Made by a program: the position numbers and the translations under genes. Shown one piece after another: positions 5,444 through 7,161 of a DNA stretch of 7,161 nucleotides. Every line of letters begins with the position of its first letter. The first letter of the stretch is position 1. The notes beneath the pieces are model-generated. The model had not been told where the DNA came from, searched no databases, and worked only from the letters and a program-made list of their open reading frames with translations. Where the stretch lies: positions 1 through 7,161 of the forward strand of contig JABDJW010000200.1 in assembly GCA_013002375.1 (NCBI GenBank). Reading direction: 5' to 3'. The DNA comes from Acidimicrobiales bacterium (GTDB lineage: Bacteria; Actinomycetota; Acidimicrobiia; Acidimicrobiales; SHLQ01).

Positions 5444-6186
5444 TGACCGAGGGACCTCTGGCCGGCCGGCGGGTGCTCGTGGTGGGCGCATCGTCGGGCA
5501 TCGGCGCCGCCCTGGCCAAGGCGGTGGTGATGGCCGGCGGCGACGTGTGCGTGTCGGCCCGCCGGGCCGAGAAGCTCCAGGCCGTCATCGACGGCATCGG
5601 GGCGGGGCACGCCGTGCCCGGCGATGCCACCAGTCCCGACGATGCCCGCCGGGTGGCCGCGGCGGCCGCCGAAGCCATGGGCGGGCTGGATCTCATGGTG
5701 TATGTCGCCGGCTACGGCGTGCTGCAGCCGCAGGTCGAGACCGACCCCGAGGTGTGGGGAAAGCTCTTCGCGGTGAACGTCTTCGGTGCCAACCTGGCGG
5801 CGGCGGCGGCCCTGAACCACATGGATCGCGATGGCGTGTGTGCGTTCGTGTCGTCACGCACGGTCGAGGACGCCAACGCGTTGTTCGGTTCGTACTCGGC
5901 CAGCAAGGCCGCGCTCGATCAGTGCATCCGCACGTGGCGGGTCGAGCATCCCGATCGCCGGTTCGTTCGCATCGTCATGGGCAACTGCCAACCGACCGAC
6001 TTCGCCGAACACATGGGCTACGAACTACTGGGCGATGCGCTCCATGCCTGGGCCGAGCAAGCCATCCCGGGCGGCATGATGCATGTCGACGATGTTGGCG
6101 AAGCGCTGGCCCGGTCGCTCGCGGTCGTGCTCGACCACCCCGATATCGACGCGTCCGAACTGAAGCTGGACGCGCGGCGCGACTAG
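5443..6186 (+). CDS. Short-chain dehydrogenase/reductase, atypical, third gene of the VOC operon
   Basis: A 247-residue SDR. The cofactor motif GASSGIG is at 15-21 and SARR at 38-41 puts Arg after the second strand, favouring NADPH over NADH. Catalytic residues are Asn112, Ser138, Tyr151 and Lys155 (YSASK). The usual NNAG is replaced by YVAGYG (87-92), seen in divergent SDRs, and the C-terminal half after residue 180 (GNCQPTDFAEHMGYELLGDA) differs from the common PG-(hydrophobic)-T pattern. The TGA of the preceding gene and this ATG overlap as TGATG (5441-5445), so translation is likely coupled. Its stop codon interlocks with that of the convergent transporter gene at 6183-6186. Substrate unknown; a carbonyl reductase acting with the VOC and NIPSNAP-like proteins is the simplest guess. 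It is clearly different from the other SDR of the window. Confidence 0.9.
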   Translation: MTEGPLAGRRVLVVGASSGIGAALAKAVVMAGGDVCVSARRAEKLQAVIDGIGAGHAVPGDATSPDDARRVAAAAAEAMGGLDLMVYVAGYGVLQPQVETDPEVWGKLFAVNVFGANLAAAAALNHMDRDGVCAFVSSRTVEDANALFGSYSASKAALDQCIRTWRVEHPDRRFVRIVMGNCQPTDFAEHMGYELLGDALHAWAEQAIPGGMMHVDDVGEALARSLAVVLDHPDIDASELKLDARRD

Positions 6187-7161
6187 TGGGGGGACATCTT
6201 GCCCGAGGTGCTGCGGTGCAGCGCCTCGGCGTGAGGGTTGAGATCGATCAAGTGGGCGTCGATGCCCCGTGAAGCGAACTTGGCGACCACCTGGTCGAGC
6301 GCCGCGACGGCCGACGTATCCCAGATACGGGCGTTGTTGAGGCAGATTTCGACCCGTCCGACCTCGACCGAGTCGTAGTCGAACGAATCGATCAGGTCGC
6401 TGGTCGAGGCGAAGAAGAGCTCGCCCGAGACGGCGTAGAGCCGCTCGACGTTGTCGGGATCGACCACGCTGGTGACCTTGACGAGATCCGACACGTGGCG
6501 GGTGAAGAAGATGGCCGAGAGCATCACGCCGGCCACCACGCCGTAGGCCAGGTTGTGGGTGATGACCACGATGGCGACGGTGACGACCATGACGATCGTC
6601 TCGGTCCGGGGACTGAGCCGCAGGGTCGGCAGCGTGATGCTGTTCCAGTTGAACGTGCCGATCGACACCATGATCATCACCGCGACCAGTGCCGCCATCG
6701 GGATCTGGGCGACCAGATCGCCGAGGCCCAGAATGAGGATGAGCAAGAAGACGCCCGACGCCAGCGTCGAGAGCCGGGTGCGTCCGCCCGACCGGTGGTT
6801 GATCATCGACTGGCCGATCATGGCGCAGCCGGCCATGCCGCCGAAGAACCCGGTGAACACGTTGGCGATGCCCTGGCCGCGCGACTCGCGGTTCTTGTCC
6901 GAGGGTGTGTCGGTCATGTCGTCGAGCAACTGGGCGGTCAGCAGCGATTCCAGAAGCCCGACAAAGGCCAGGGTGATCGCGTAGGGCAGGACGATGCTGA
7001 GCGTCTCGAAGGTGAAGGGAACGTCGGGCAGGCTCAGGAAGGGCAGCGCGGAGGGCAGTTCGCCCATGTCGCCGACGGTGGGCAGGGCGAGATCGAAGCT
7101 GAGGGCCGAGCCGGCCAGCACCACGATCGCCACGAGGGGACTGGGGATGGCCCTGAGCCCG
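6183..7161 (-). CDS. SulP-family inorganic anion transporter with STAS domain (partial, N-terminus outside window)
   Basis: The frame runs off the right edge; 325 C-terminal residues are visible, probably about two thirds of the protein. The start of the fragment, GLRAIPSPLVAIVV, and the conserved block LLESLLTAQLLDDMTDTP (69-86), GIANVFTGFFGGMAGCAMIG (97-116) and SMINHRSGGRTRLST (118-132) are typical of SulP carriers, which move sulfate, bicarbonate or other anions, often with Na+ or H+. Several membrane helices follow (about 134-222, for example VFLLILILGLG and TIVMVVTVAIVVI). From about 240 a cytoplasmic STAS domain follows, with LYAVSGELFFAS and WDTSAVAALDQVV (280-292). The GCAMIGQS version of the signature resembles the short bicarbonate-type (BicA-like) group more than sulfate permeases, but I cannot fix the substrate. 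No carbonic anhydrase is in view. Confidence 0.92.
   Translation of the reverse strand, partial: GLRAIPSPLVAIVVLAGSALSFDLALPTVGDMGELPSALPFLSLPDVPFTFETLSIVLPYAITLAFVGLLESLLTAQLLDDMTDTPSDKNRESRGQGIANVFTGFFGGMAGCAMIGQSMINHRSGGRTRLSTLASGVFLLILILGLGDLVAQIPMAALVAVMIMVSIGTFNWNSITLPTLRLSPRTETIVMVVTVAIVVITHNLAYGVVAGVMLSAIFFTRHVSDLVKVTSVVDPDNVERLYAVSGELFFASTSDLIDSFDYDSVEVGRVEICLNNARIWDTSAVAALDQVVAKFASRGIDAHLIDLNPHAEALHRSTSGKMSPH

Overview
The window is high-GC DNA (roughly two thirds G+C by eye), densely packed and with GTG as well as ATG starts. Gene content (biotin-dependent acyl-CoA carboxylase, SCP2-type thiolase with a DUF35 partner, several short-chain dehydrogenases, NIPSNAP/ABM-like protein) points to an actinobacterium. 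A free-living, possibly marine Acidimicrobiia-like lineage is my guess from gene style, not something the sequence proves. Nine protein genes are visible, two of them cut by the window edges. I saw no rRNA, tRNA, CRISPR array or transposase.

Layout. (1) 2-1666, plus strand: the C-terminal end of a biotin-carrying acyl-CoA carboxylase alpha subunit, followed after 3 nt by a complete DAO-family FAD oxidoreductase. (2) 1690-4116, minus strand: a three-gene operon transcribed thiolase-like protein -> DUF35 zinc-ribbon/OB-fold protein -> classical SDR; the first two overlap by ATGA. (3) 4117-4278: a 162-bp divergent promoter region holding a long inverted repeat (arms 4135-4157 and 4193-4216) and two candidate leaderless promoters. 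(4) 4279-6186, plus strand: a second three-gene operon, VOC/glyoxalase-fold protein -> two-domain dimeric alpha/beta-barrel (NIPSNAP/EthD-like) protein -> atypical SDR, with a 1-nt gap and then a 1-nt overlap. (5) 6183-7161, minus strand: the C-terminal two thirds or so of a SulP-family anion transporter with a STAS domain, whose stop codon interlocks with that of the preceding SDR.

How it may work together. The two head-to-head operons share a control region and each ends in an SDR, so they look like one co-regulated catabolic module. The thiolase-like protein has Ser where thiolases carry the nucleophilic Cys and has a DUF35 partner, as in the Ltp2-type retro-aldolases of steroid side-chain degradation, so C-C cleavage of a beta-hydroxyacyl-CoA is a reasonable hypothesis. 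The VOC protein appears to lack most metal ligands and the alpha/beta-barrel protein has no function I can name, so the substrate is unknown. The 4117-4278 control region and this six-gene module are the parts most worth a second look. The flanking carboxylase/FAD oxidoreductase pair and the transporter look like separate units.
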